Shown: positions 55,201-64,000 of the stretch, in pieces | How the letters are laid out: each line of letters begins with the position of its first letter | How positions within the stretch are numbered: position 1 is the first letter of the stretch | Assembly: GCA_963920575.1 (NCBI GenBank) | Contig: OY986972.1 | Location: forward strand, 15,418,502 to 15,482,501 | Direction of reading: 5' to 3' | Source: Narthecium ossifragum | Taxonomy: Eukaryota > Streptophyta > Magnoliopsida > Dioscoreales > Nartheciaceae | Length of the DNA: 64,000 nt | Program-made: the position numbers and the translations under genes | Notes under the pieces: generated by a model | Told to the model about the DNA's origin: nothing | The model's input: only the letters and a program-made list of their open reading frames with translations | Database searches by the model: none

Positions 55201-58200
55201 TGGGATACTGCACCTCCCGGATGAAACCTGCGTTGATAAGTTTGTCGACCTCAGTGATGATTTTTGGGATCAACTCGGGTTGAAAGCGTCTCTCAGACTG
55301 CTTGATGGGGCGAACATCTTCTTCTGTGGCGAGACGATGGACAGCTACATTGACATCCAAACCTGGCATCTCCTTGTACCTCCAAGAGAACACATCTCGA
55401 TTTTGCCGAAGAAAGAGAATAAATTGATTATTCTCGTCCGGCGTCATATGAGAGCTGATGAATGTTGGACGAGGATCATCTTCTGCCCCCAGGTTGATTT
55501 CTTCTAAGTCGTCTACAGTTGCTTCACCACCGTCTTCGAGCTGTGGCGGCGCTCCTTGGAGATCGACGACATCTATGGAAGTGGCGCATACTTGGAACTC
55601 ATATCCGAGCCCTGTTCTGCCAAAGGTTAAGTCTTCGCCGTAACGAATGGCCTCTTTTTGCGATTCCGTCAGGAGATCTTCAAAGGGTTGTTTTTTGCCT
55701 CGACCTTCGCACAGACCTTCTCCGGAATTGATGTCATATCCCATGCGATCCATCATATGCAGTGACTTTTGATCATAGAACAGTATGGGCAACCTTGTAT
55801 TTGTCACTTGTGTATCTGCCGTGATCGGGGAAGCTTGTATGAACTTGACCGGTTGTCCGTACTTCATGTTCCCTTCATCGCCGCCTATTTCTTCATTCAT
55901 CTGGGCTTTCCCTTTGTTTGGGGGCGGCTTGACGTAAGAAGGCAGGATTCTTGGGAGAGGCACCGGGAAATCTTGAAGAAAGGATTTAGAGAGCTTCTCT
56001 TCAACAACTGTGAATATTGGATCTCCAGGCTTCCTTTGACTGCTTGGAACATAGCGATACGTCTTCTTCCCTTGTGGAGGCTTCTTCCCTTGCTGAACTT
56101 CCATGGTGAACCTTTCCGTGAAGCCCATATCCGCAGTAGGTGTGGGGTCACGTTTCTTCAGCTTCAACGGCGGTTCCAGATAGAACTTGGCGTCGGCAAA
56201 GAATACTTCCCATGGTGTGAATGGCTTCATGTCGGCGAACACTCTCTTGACGTCGCCTTCCGGAGTCTGATATTTGAAACATTGATGGAGTGTCGAAGGA
56301 ACCACCTTGTATTCATGGAGCCAAGGCCTCCCTAACAGTGCATTATAAGAGGTTCGAGCATCGATAACATGGAAAACGACGCTCGTAGCCATGTCTTGAA
56401 ATTTTAGTGCTAGATGTATAGAACCTAGCACATGTTGTCCGGCTTGGTTGAAGCCTTGGACTATTATGTTACTTGACGTCAAGTCATCGATATCATATCC
56501 TAAGTCACGAAGTGTTTTGAGTGGCAGAAGATTAATTGCCGACCCGCAGTCTAACATTACTCGTGACGTAGGAACGTTATCGATATCACCGGTCATTAAT
56601 AACGGCCTATTATGGGGTTTTGCCCCGAGTAATAGATCGTCATCAGAAAAATTTATGTTTAAGCTTTCGACTACATGGGCGTTAGTTTGGGGGACTTCTG
56701 CCCGATAGTCGTCAGGAAAAGATAATGCAGTTATAAGAGACCTACGAAAATCATGCAAGAGACGCAATGCATCGTACACGCTAAGCAATGCAGGTATTTT
56801 CTTTAAATGAGAAACGACATTGTACTTGACAGACTCATTTGAGTTTACATCATGCATTGCTTGTTGCGGTTCTTGGTCTCTTCCTCTTGGACGAGGAGGT
56901 TGGGAATCTGGAAGTCGGAGCCCGGAGCGAGTGACGACCTCGTGGACCTCGGCCTTCTCTTCTTCTGGGAAGCAGAGGGACTCATCATCATCTTCCAAAA
57001 CTCCTATGGTGAAGCAAGAGTAGTCTTCGGTGTCCCAAGGGACATTGCTTTGCGGCACATGTGGCTTCCTAGCTCGGAAATCCGTGGAGACTTGATGAAT
57101 GAACCCTTCTATCTCTTCACGATTCATCACCTTTGTCAAGATCTTGTACTTCGGAGATCTGTGCCGCTTCGGCCTTGGTTGCCAATCTCGGGGAAGCGGA
57201 GGTCTTGGAGGGTTATATCTGGCGGCCTTAATCCTTTGGTTGAAGGCTTGTTTCTTCTTCAGTCTTTTGCTGAAGTAGGTTTTGCCGAAGCGATCATAAC
57301 TCGGCTCCATGTCGGACCAGAACTCTTCATCATCCGAGTCAGGGGGGTACAATTCTCCCAAGGTAGACCCAGAGCTTCCCTCGACGGACACCTGGACAGG
57401 AGCCACGCATTTCTCCGGGGGAGAAATAGATATATATCTATTCTCAACGTCCCTGGGAGGAAGTGTTTGAGGGATGCACTCCATTTCCCTATGAGCAAAT
57501 GTTGAGGGTGTGTACTCTTCATGTAAAGATCCAGATCCAGCCACAGTTGTGATCATGTGCGTCGACTCTGTCCTCTTCTCTTTTTGAAGCTTCTTTAGGA
57601 GCCCGGCGTCCATGACTCCTTCGTCGATCAGCTTCTGGATTTTGTCTTTGAGGACGAAGCAATCTTGAAGAGTGTGACCCAGTATCCTATGGTAGTGGCA
57701 GTACTTGGGCTCGTCCACCTTATTTGCTTCTTCAGGGCGTCGTGGCTCCGGGAGCTCCAGAAGACCGATATCCAGCAAGCCCTTGAAGATGTCAGAGACC
57801 TCTTCCCGGGGAAAGGAGTACTCCTTTTCTATCCTCTCTTTAAGAGTCTTTATCCGCCGTTGTGTCGGTTCCGACGAGCTATCCCTGGACCGAAATTGTT
57901 CTTTGGGAACATAAGTCTCCTTTGGTTTCGGCGCATGTGTTGTGGAGGTTTGCAGCACTGCCTTCCCCTTTGGTGGAGCTCTATCTTTCTTGGCGCGATC
58001 TAAGACCCCATCTGTTGTATGAGTTTTCCTGGCTATATGGTGCAGGTAGTTTTCGATGTCCGTGGCTTTAGAGGCCAATTCCTCGAAGGAGAGCAGACGA
58101 ACACCTTGTAAGTATAGTGCCATCTCCGGACGCAGGTTGTTCATGCACATCCGTACAGCTTCTGCTTCTGTGATGGGTTGCGGGCAATGGATGCTTAAGT

Positions 58201-58321
58201 TCCTCCATCTGTTGATGAAATCTACGGCTTTCTCGTGTGGACTCTGCTCAGTTTGGGTGAGCTCCGTAATCCCCACGCTCCTTTGGGTACTATAGAACCT
58301 TTGAAGAAATGCCTCCTGCAT
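52208..58321 (-). CDS. gag C-terminus and pol of the Tat element, 2037 residues
   Basis: Uninterrupted frame. Residues 1-110: rest of Retrotrans_gag (EAFLQRFYSTQRSVGITELT). About 205-225: zinc-binding CHYHRILGHTLQDC. About 560-720: aspartic protease with DCGSAINLLP. About 860: a Gly-rich patch (GYDINSGEGLCEGRGK). About 1010-1200: reverse transcriptase with MPFGLKNAGATYQRAM and the catalytic YVDD (near 1157). About 1290-1420: gypsy RNase H (LLAQHDDEGKERALYYLSRT). About 1450-1580: second RNase H with MYFDGACR, NMAEYEAL, YGDSQLI, NQKADALA. About 1680-1720: integrase H2C2 finger. About 1750-1860: integrase core with D (GLDIVGP), D (ISDNGTPF) and E (GQPEAFNK). No chromodomain. All catalytic residues I looked for are present, so this part could still be active in trans; the upstream stop prevents one full polyprotein. 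The true N-terminus is upstream of this Met. Confidence 0.93.
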   Translation of the reverse strand: MQEAFLQRFYSTQRSVGITELTQTEQSPHEKAVDFINRWRNLSIHCPQPITEAEAVRMCMNNLRPEMALYLQGVRLLSFEELASKATDIENYLHHIARKTHTTDGVLDRAKKDRAPPKGKAVLQTSTTHAPKPKETYVPKEQFRSRDSSSEPTQRRIKTLKERIEKEYSFPREEVSDIFKGLLDIGLLELPEPRRPEEANKVDEPKYCHYHRILGHTLQDCFVLKDKIQKLIDEGVMDAGLLKKLQKEKRTESTHMITTVAGSGSLHEEYTPSTFAHREMECIPQTLPPRDVENRYISISPPEKCVAPVQVSVEGSSGSTLGELYPPDSDDEEFWSDMEPSYDRFGKTYFSKRLKKKQAFNQRIKAARYNPPRPPLPRDWQPRPKRHRSPKYKILTKVMNREEIEGFIHQVSTDFRARKPHVPQSNVPWDTEDYSCFTIGVLEDDDESLCFPEEEKAEVHEVVTRSGLRLPDSQPPRPRGRDQEPQQAMHDVNSNESVKYNVVSHLKKIPALLSVYDALRLLHDFRRSLITALSFPDDYRAEVPQTNAHVVESLNINFSDDDLLLGAKPHNRPLLMTGDIDNVPTSRVMLDCGSAINLLPLKTLRDLGYDIDDLTSSNIIVQGFNQAGQHVLGSIHLALKFQDMATSVVFHVIDARTSYNALLGRPWLHEYKVVPSTLHQCFKYQTPEGDVKRVFADMKPFTPWEVFFADAKFYLEPPLKLKKRDPTPTADMGFTERFTMEVQQGKKPPQGKKTYRYVPSSQRKPGDPIFTVVEEKLSKSFLQDFPVPLPRILPSYVKPPPNKGKAQMNEEIGGDEGNMKYGQPVKFIQASPITADTQVTNTRLPILFYDQKSLHMMDRMGYDINSGEGLCEGRGKKQPFEDLLTESQKEAIRYGEDLTFGRTGLGYEFQVCATSIDVVDLQGAPPQLEDGGEATVDDLEEINLGAEDDPRPTFISSHMTPDENNQFILFLRQNRDVFSWRYKEMPGLDVNVAVHRLATEEDVRPIKQSERRFQPELIPKIITEVDKLINAGFIREVQYPKWLANIVPVKKKNGQLRICIDFRDLNKACPKDDFPLPIKELMVDAATGHEILSFMDGYSGYNQIKMAPEDEELTAFRTPKGIFCYIVMPFGLKNAGATYQRAMTVIFNDLLHDIVEYYVDDLVVKTKHRQDHFEHLTRVFERLRRYNLKMNPMKCAFGVTSGKLLGFVVRKQGIEVDPAKAKAILLMPPPRNLHELKSLQGRLAYIRKFISNLAGCCKPFSHLMKKGAPFEWDKSCQNAFQSIKEYLINPPVLASPVKGKPLIMYTAALPGSLGALLAQHDDEGKERALYYLSRTLVGAEHNYSEMEKVCLSLVFAAQKLRHYLLEHPIQLVSKTDPLRYILKKLVLSGRLTKWAMLLSQFDITYVPQKAVKGQALADFLAAHPVPSNATVEDDLPDEEVFVTDIQPPWEMYFDGACRHSGAGAGIIFVTPTQALIPYSFALTSASSNNMAEYEALVIGLEIALEMGMDPLNAYGDSQLIINQILGTYAVKKEELIPYFIRAKGLIDGFKELKIQHVPRSQNQKADALAGLAAAMVLSPSGTLEIRVEERRVLTPLLEEVPNIYMPTLVNVVSTSKIQTPDWRGPFLYYLMSGILPTNPQERLRLRRRVTKYTCVNDALYRRSYDGLLLLCLSNEEAALALQEVHSGICGAHQSGPKLYHQLKHLGYYWLSMVRDSIEYVRKCHVYQIHADFVDQPPEPLHRTSVSWPFEAWGLDIVGPIQPSSSKGHSYILAATDYFSKWAEAVPLKNTRGETVVQFIKTHIIYRFGIPAKIISDNGTPFKNRNVEGLCAKYKIKHRFSSAYNAAANGQPEAFNKVLCKLLKKIVHKDKREWHEKLLENLWAYRTTMKTPTGATPYSLVFGGEAVLPLEIQVPSLRVALNEGLTEDQAAKLRLNELDSLEERRMEAQQNLEMYQARVSRAFDKKLKCRSFKVGDLVLAVVRPMVVARRTQGKFDPKWEGPFIVQEVYTNGAYKIISPDGEYTPPPVNGKFLKRYYS

Positions 58322-58327
58322 TTGTTC

Positions 58328-60304
58328 CTATGAGGCGATGGATCCCGCAGGCAGCTTGCTGTACCAAGTAAACGCCGGCCCAGAGAGGGTTTGGACGAAC
58401 TGACGCAGTAACAGCGCACCGTTATGAGCTGTGTCCTGGCAAGCCGCAAGGAAATGAGCAATGTGCTCATGCGGAGATCCACTCCCGCTAAACTTGGCGA
58501 ATTGAGGCTGCGGATAGTTAGCTGGGTATGGGACCAAGTCTATATCGGCAGGGTATGGCTTCATGTATCCCGGCCTCATGGCATACTGGTTTTGCATGTG
58601 GAAGGCCCTCACGCTCTCGGCGACCAATTTTTGTACAGTGTCAAGAGGTACCATATTGGGCGACACATTCGCATGAGAATTATTTTCAGGAGGCACTTGA
58701 GCTCGGAGGCTGGCTATCTCAGCATCCTTAAGTTGTAGCGCGTTCCTCAATAGCTCCAACTCTTCTTCGACCGTGGTAGCAAAGACCTGGTAGCGCTCAG
58801 TTGAAGGGGATCTGCTTGTGGGCGACTCGTTCACCGGGGATTCAGGGAGAGTAGGAAATTGGTGTTCATATGATGCCTCAGAAGCCACGTCTTTACTGCC
58901 AAGGGAGCGAGTGACGCTTCTAGTCCATGGACGGTTTGGCAAATTGACGACAACACATTTTTGAGGTTCTTCGACGGCGGTTTTCTTCCTTCGTCTTTTT
59001 GGCGGAACACTTGAAGACGTATTGGCGGAAGTGGACATCTCGTCGTCTTGAACTCCAACTGGCATTGCTGTCATGATATCGAATTCGTTCTCTTGCATGA
59101 CCTCCTCTGTGTTTTGACTTATCCCTGATGAAACCTCAGATGAGGTGGTCTTGAGTGATCCCCCATAGTAAGGACAGCTTGAACCACCGGCATGGAACGG
59201 AGGACGATGCGCAGCTGCTTTTGACTTCGTCTTCTTTCCGACGGGCTTCTCTGCCTTGACAGGAACATGGGTGAACCGTGGCTGATTGAAGCTTTCTTCC
59301 GGCTGGAAATCATCGTCATTGAAATGAGAGGTGTTGGCGTCGCCTATATCAGAGCTCGCTTCATCTTGAAGACTCTGCAGCTCCTGGGTGATGTAGTATG
59401 TGTAAGCTACCCGCATATCCTCGATGTAATTATGACGAGTCGGGTGTTTGGGCTCCGCATTCCTCCGTTGGCGTTCGTACTCTGCTCGGAGTAACTGAAC
59501 ATAGCAGTACCGAACGTGGATCGATGCTTCATCATTCCCTGTTGCGTGGAGGCCAATCCAGGGTTTGTCGGGGTACACCTCGTAATGGGCTTCGTAGTCA
59601 ACCTTAGGAGCTACCTGCGCCTTTGCAACAGATGGATAGATCATTTTACCCTTCAGACCTTCGGCACGTGGTGCGGAGATCGTCTGGATTGCAGAAGCTT
59701 CCTTGGCCACCCTGGGTCTTCTCTTGGAAGTAACAAGGGTAAAGCCGTCGTCATCGGTCGAAACGGGTTCGACGCGAGTGACTGCCCCCGGCCGCCTATG
59801 CGGAACGAACATCTTTGATTGTCTGGCTGCCAGTGTGAGCGGCTTGCTAGTTGAAACTTTGACATTTTCGCCTTGATGGGTGAGAGATCCGACTGAGGAG
59901 CCCCCGACACCTGGGTGATTTTGGGAAGTCTTCATCTTCATTTGGTGGCTCGAACCATTTAACGGCGCCGATATCTTTGGTTTGACGTCTTCAGTTGCTC
60001 CTGGGTAAACACGAGATCCATTTGCGACCATCTTGCTTTTGCCAGATCCAACTGAGGGAGCTTCATGATCATGCTTCCTTTGATGATCCCGGAACCCGTC
60101 TTGGCGAGTCACCAGCTTCTCATGAGATCCCACGATAGTCTTCGCTTGTGCACCGGAGGTAGCTGCTCCTGAAGTGGTGAAGGAAACTTTTGATGGTGTC
60201 ATCGGCATTGGAAATCCGTCGCTTCCAATCGGGATATCAAATGAGAGGTCGCCGAAGCGAATAGTGACGAACGCTTCCAAAGTTGCATGCGCCATATCCT
60301 TCAT
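58328..60304 (-). pseudogene. gag N-terminal part of the Tat element, ends at a premature stop
   Basis: A 658-residue frame starting MKDMAHATLEAF. Most of it is a long, poorly conserved Ser/Lys-rich region with a basic stretch (PPKRRRKK, about residue 440) and a short coiled coil (about 550-575). The conserved Retrotrans_gag domain begins near residue 610 (PQPQFAKFSGSGSPHEHIAH, then GPAFTWYSKLPAGSIAS). It is cut by TAG at 58328-58330; the frame then continues without shift into the 2037-residue pol frame, where relatives have Trp at the stop position (TGG). So gag-pol is one frame split by a single nonsense change. Confidence 0.9.
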
Positions 60305-60450
60305 TTAAGAAGTTAGATTTGTCAAGATGTAAGAGTATATATGTATTTTATTTTTTATTTTGATGATTTGTTGTTTTTTTTTCATCATCATTTTCTTTTC
60401 TTTTCTTCTTCTTTTTTTTTTTTTGGATCTAGAGATGGGAGGTAAGGTGT

Positions 60451-60469
60451 GGTCCCACCGGGCGTGCCA
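60451..60469 (-). other. Primer-binding site of the Tat element
   Basis: Five bases inside the 5' LTR the minus strand reads TGGCACGCCCGGTGGGACC. The TGG start fits pairing with a tRNA CCA end. This type of site is usual in Tat/Athila-group elements; I do not assign the tRNA with confidence. Confidence 0.7.
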
Positions 60470-60474
60470 GATTT

Positions 60475-62568
60475 TGTTCGCGAATAAAACGTCGATCTCG
60501 TTGGGACGAGATCTCTATTTTATTTCCGAGCAAATCATATTTAAATTTCATATCAGGAAATTGCAGGCACCACACCCCTGGATCTGCCGATCGCCAAGTC
60601 GACAGATCCATCATTTACATCCCCATAGGAAACACCTCCGATTCTAGATCCAAATAAACATTTTTATAACAAAGAAGAAACAAAGAAAATAAATCACGTG
60701 ATATATGTTAAACCGCCACCTTCAAAGCCATGCATGCCATTTTTGCCGTCGGGGCTTCAACTCCGGTGGGCTTGGGACCTTTGCCGTCGGGGTGTTTGGG
60801 AACACCGTCCAGCAAGATCCGACTCCTATTGTTGTGGGAGGAGCAGCTGCTGTGTTTGATGAAGCCGGCTTGGAGAAAAGGAGCCTAGAACCGGCTAAAA
60901 CAGGGGAGCACTGGTTGGAACCAAGGAGGTGCGGCGAGCGGTTGGAGCTTCAGTCGCCGGAATGATGATGGTGGCTGTCCCTCTTTAGGATGGGTTGATG
61001 TTCTTGCGCTGCGAGATCACCAGGGAGACGGAACAAACGCCGGCTGGAACAGAGAACAAAAAAGAAACAGGGAAGTGGAGCTTGTCCTCAAAGCCGCCGG
61101 GAGAGAGAGCCTTCTCCGTCGCTGGCGAGGAATCAAGCTAGATCCACCTTGCTGGAGATCCAAACCGTAGGATCAACGAGCAAGAGAGTGAAGCTTAGGC
61201 CACGAGATCAACGAACCTCCTACAGCGTCGACCCAGAGACGCGAGCGTCTTCAATGGGTTCCGGCTGTGTGGGCTGGATCTACGCCGTCCAGTGATACGC
61301 AACCTTGGAACGTCACCAGAACCTCTTCGTCTTCAACCCTCTTCTTCAGTTTCCTCTTCAGCTTCTCCTTCGATTTCTTCCACCAGCTTCTTCTTCAGCC
61401 AAGAGCTCAATGCCTTCAGCCAAGACCAGCCTTCAGCCAAGACCCAGCTTCGACCAAGACCCAGCTTCAGACCGTTCGGAACCTCTTCAGCCTCTTCAAC
61501 AGCTTTGAGCCAAGCTTCGACGTGATCTTCCACCCAGCTTCGACCAAGCTTCAACGCCTTCAGCCAAGACCAGCCTTCAGCCTCTTTAACCCAGCTCCGA
61601 CCAGCCTTTTCTTCAACCCATGCCTCCTCTATTTATAGGCACGAGAGGCGTATGTCCTCACATGGAATGGGATCATGGATCCCTTAATCAGGGGTGTTAA
61701 TCACGTTAAGATGCTGATCAGGGTCCCTAATCAAAGGGATGCTGATTGCCTTGATGCTGATCCTTTTTATATAAGGATAGCTAACGTGCATACCAGCTGT
61801 GTTTTGCCATTGATTTTATTACTTGTTTATTTATTTATTTATTTTTATATGGTATGGGATGAGTGAGGTTGGTTTATATATATATTTTTTTCATATATAT
61901 ATGGTATGGACGTGTATAAGGACGACCAAACATGCAGCCCATGGAGCTTTGCTGATTTTTTGTTTTGGCGGATTTTTCTTTTGAAGTTCGAAAATGATGT
62001 TCGAATTTCAAATCTACCATGATTTGAATATTTTTCTCTTGTCCATTACTGTTTGAATATTTTGTCCAAATTCAATAAACCATATGTGAATATTTATTCC
62101 CGTACAGAATATTTATCTGAATTCTGAATATTTACCGGGATTTTACCAAAACATCCTCAGTGGTCATATATGTCAGACCAAAATATTTTGAGGGTGGAAT
62201 GGTTAATTTTCAAACAATTATACCCTGAGGGTGTGAATTGCCCAAAATACCCCTGGGGTCTAGCTGTTACAGTAAAATTACCAGAAAACCCTTGCGCTCA
62301 TATGGCTTATTTAGGGTGTCGTCAAAGCCTTGCGAGGTTGTTGTAGAATGTAATGGGAAGTCCAGGCTTGTATTTGGCCCAAATTCCCAATACGCCCTTG
62401 GGCGGGTGAAATTACCCAAACGTCCCTGGATGCCCTCGAAGTTAGGACAAGCATTTATCGGACATTTCAAATACGTTTTAAGCTTGCTTGAGTCTATCTG
62501 ATGTTATTTTGACTCAAACAAACAGTGGTTACTGCGACCTTTTGGCCTAGCCAAAATTGATGTCAACA
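60475..62568 (-). repeat. 5' LTR of the Tat element
   Basis: 2094 bp, partner of 43926-46036. It should contain the promoter for minus-strand transcription of gag-pol. It differs from the 3' LTR by scattered substitutions, mostly transitions, and by one fewer 18-nt unit. Confidence 0.95.
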
Positions 62569-62969
62569 GTGTCGTAGAGTAGAACCCTGTTGAGCTAGTG
62601 CTCACTCCTACTCGGGCTGCGTTTGTAGGTGCAGGTACCAGCTCTCCTTCGGTGGGCCCCAGCTGCTCGTCCTGCGATGGCGCGTCGACGTCAGGACATG
62701 CTTGAGGGTCAGGATGGCTTCTGCTGTGCTTTTCGAGAGTCGGCTAATGATGTAACTTTTTGGGGTTTTTAAATATCTTTTGTACATGAGGACTGGTATC
62801 TGTAGAATTGTATGTACAGTTTTGTAATAATAGTAGTTCTTAGATTTACTTCTGTCCTCTGTTTGTTGTAACTGTTTCCGCCTGTTGATGTTAGTAGATG
62901 TAGGAACCCACCCCCCCCCCCCTCGTGTCCCGGTCCGGATGGGTTTTCTGGGCCGGGGCGCGACAGTCT

Positions 62970-63164
62970 GGGTTTGGCTGGTTCCTAGGCCTTGGGCCTG
63001 AGCTGGTTGCGATTCGCGTTTCAAATTGTAACAGATATCGAAGTAATTATAGGAGACATATTGATATTCTATTATTACAAACACATACCCCATGAAATTA
63101 ATTAACCATCAGAAGAAAAAGAAATTGATATGACTAGTTTAAAAATGAGGAAAACATAATACTT
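62970..63164. other. Unassigned flank of LTR copy A5
   Basis: The first part (to about 63025) looks like the sequence into which LTR A5 inserted, since AGTCYGGGTTTGGCTGG would be restored on its removal. The rest is AT-rich without features. Confidence 0.3.
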
Positions 63165-64000
63165 ACAATATCACTGAAGTTAGGCTTTGGAGCTCTGCAC
63201 CGGGAAAGAACACCATAAACTTGAATGGAGGTAGAGGCAGAAGGAGCGAGAGGAGATCAGAGAGTACATGAGGGCGGTGAGGATACCCGGTTTGAGAGAG
63301 CTGCAGGATCCATACTAGGTGGATGCTCGTGGGCGAATGTTGCTGGAGGAGGAAATGGACACTCATATGTTTCCAAAGAGGAACTTGCTGGGCTTGGGAG
63401 GAGAACAGAGGGAAGGATTATATTTGACCGGGAAGAGGTCGAGAGAAGAATCCGACAATGGGAACATGCACTGTTTGGGAGATTCGTCCGGGGGAGGATA
63501 GATGTAGATCTCTTACGCCAAAGGCTGGCTGAACTCTGGCGAACAACGAAGCCCTTCCTTGTGTCGGACATGTCTTAGGGAGTGTATGTCTTTAATTTTA
63601 GCAGCTAGGAAGACATGATGTCGGTCCTGGCTGGAGGGTCGTGGTCTATAATAGGGACAATGCTATCCCTGATCCGGTGGAGGCCATGCTTCCAGCCTTC
63701 CTCGGAGAGCTTCAATCTTATACCAATATGGATAAGGTTTCTTGATCTCCCTACAGAGTACTATAGAAGGAGATTTCTAGTGGAGCTTGCAGCCTATGTT
63801 GGTACTCCCCTACTGATAGATTACTCAACTGGCGTGCTAGGGAGGTGTAAGTACGCAAGGGCCTGCATGGAGATAGACATCAACAAGTCGGTGCCGGATG
63901 GAGTCACTATAGGGGAGGGAGAGTTGGGGGTGGATCCCGGAACCCACTATCATAAATTTAGTTATGAGCGGGTTGTGATATGTACAAGGTGTGAGAGGAT
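63165..64000 (+). pseudogene. LINE ORF1 (DUF4283 and zinc-knuckle start), runs off the right edge
   Basis: One frame from ATG at 63225 to the window end, broken by two stops, TAG at 63576-63578 and 63606-63608. The text has RRIRQWEHALFGRFVRGRID, then VLAGGSWSIIGTMLSLIRW, IPIWIRFLDLPTEYYRRRFL, GTPLLIDYST, KYARACMEIDINKSVP and, at the edge, YERVVICTRCER, the beginning of a zf-CCHC_4 knuckle. That is the DUF4283-zinc knuckle protein encoded upstream of the reverse transcriptase in plant L1-type LINEs, thought to bind element RNA. The frame is otherwise kept over about 775 bp, so the copy is moderately young. Its RT part would lie beyond the window. Confidence 0.8.

Larger units (their letters stand above)
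43926..62568 (-). mobile_element. Ty3/gypsy retrotransposon of the Tat lineage, 18.6 kb, with antisense gene
   Basis: LTRs of 2111 bp (43926-46036) and 2094 bp (60475-62568) and a perfect GTGTC duplication (43921-43925 and 62569-62573). The element is transcribed on the minus strand: 5' LTR at right, primer site, gag-pol, then a region with a gene on the plus strand, purine tract and 3' LTR at left. Pol has RT, a gypsy RNase H, a second (archaeal-type) RNase H and integrase, the combination that defines Tat. By eye the LTRs differ at roughly 30 positions plus one 18-nt repeat-number change, near 1.5%, so it is the youngest large insertion here. It is broken by one stop codon in gag. Confidence 0.95.
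42081..62965 (+). mobile_element. Solo family-A LTR (copy A5) split by the Tat element
   Basis: Starts TGTGAGGACCTATCCC at 42081 and ends GGCCGGGGCGCGACA at 62965. The flanks GTCCG (42076-42080) and GTCTG (62966-62970) are a target duplication with one transition. Without the nested Tat element and one GTGTC it is about 2.24 kb, so it is a solo LTR. The two halves join cleanly: the left ends ...CCCCTTCCTTGTGTGTGTC and the right resumes GTAGAGTAGAACCCTG, matching the continuous text of A2 and A4. The left half carries GATCGATC palindromes at 42290-42400 and 42770-43020. Confidence 0.88.

Overview
This is a stretch of nuclear DNA from a flowering plant. It shows introns, a TATA box, plant-specific Ty3/gypsy lineages, CACTA and Mutator-like elements and L1-type LINEs. 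I cannot name the species. A GC-rich glycine-rich protein gene hints at a monocot, but only weakly. The window is gene-poor and almost entirely nested transposable elements, as in pericentromeric or other heterochromatin. One ordinary host gene stands out: a secreted glycine-rich (cell-wall type) protein on the minus strand at 7789-8184, with its own TATA box and a duplicated promoter segment.

Layout. 1-2.6 kb: an unidentified coding fragment and a minisatellite of 78-94 bp units. 2.6-6.9 kb: the 3' part of a plus-strand CACTA (En/Spm) transposon with TNP2/DUF4216 and Transposase_24-type exons, ending in CAGTG. 7.3-8.4 kb: a T-rich microsatellite and the GRP gene. 9.1-9.7 kb: the subterminal array of another CACTA. 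9.8-14.2 kb: degraded repeats. 14.3-26.1 kb: a second, minus-strand CACTA gene relic split by a nest: a Mutator-like element (15533-16830, 9-bp target duplication) beside a solo LTR of family A (16841-24662, duplication ATAAA), itself split by a 5.5-kb CRM-like Ty3/gypsy (18876-24402, duplication GGTCG).

26.1-38.2 kb: a pile of family-A LTRs in both orientations, with a second Mutator-like element (30129-31488), a copia-type LTR and an inverted LTR-in-LTR insertion (34755-37874, duplication TAAGC). 38.6-39.2 kb: a TRIM with intact LTRs, primer site, purine tract and CTTCG duplication. 39.2-42 kb: the 3' end of a LINE split by a truncated family-B LTR. 42.1-63.0 kb: another solo family-A LTR carrying an 18.6-kb Tat-lineage Ty3/gypsy (43926-62568, duplication GTGTC). 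63.2 kb to the end: a LINE ORF1 relic.

The Tat element is the most notable unit. On the minus strand it has a nearly complete gag-pol broken by one stop codon, with two RNase H domains. Between pol and the 3' LTR it carries a spliced-looking gene on the opposite strand encoding a plant mobile domain (PMD) protein with a coiled-coil tail. The other notable signal is an array of GATCGATC-flanked palindromes inside family-A LTRs, whose stems differ from copy to copy but stay self-complementary. Coordinates with target-site duplications are exact by reading; other element edges are approximate.
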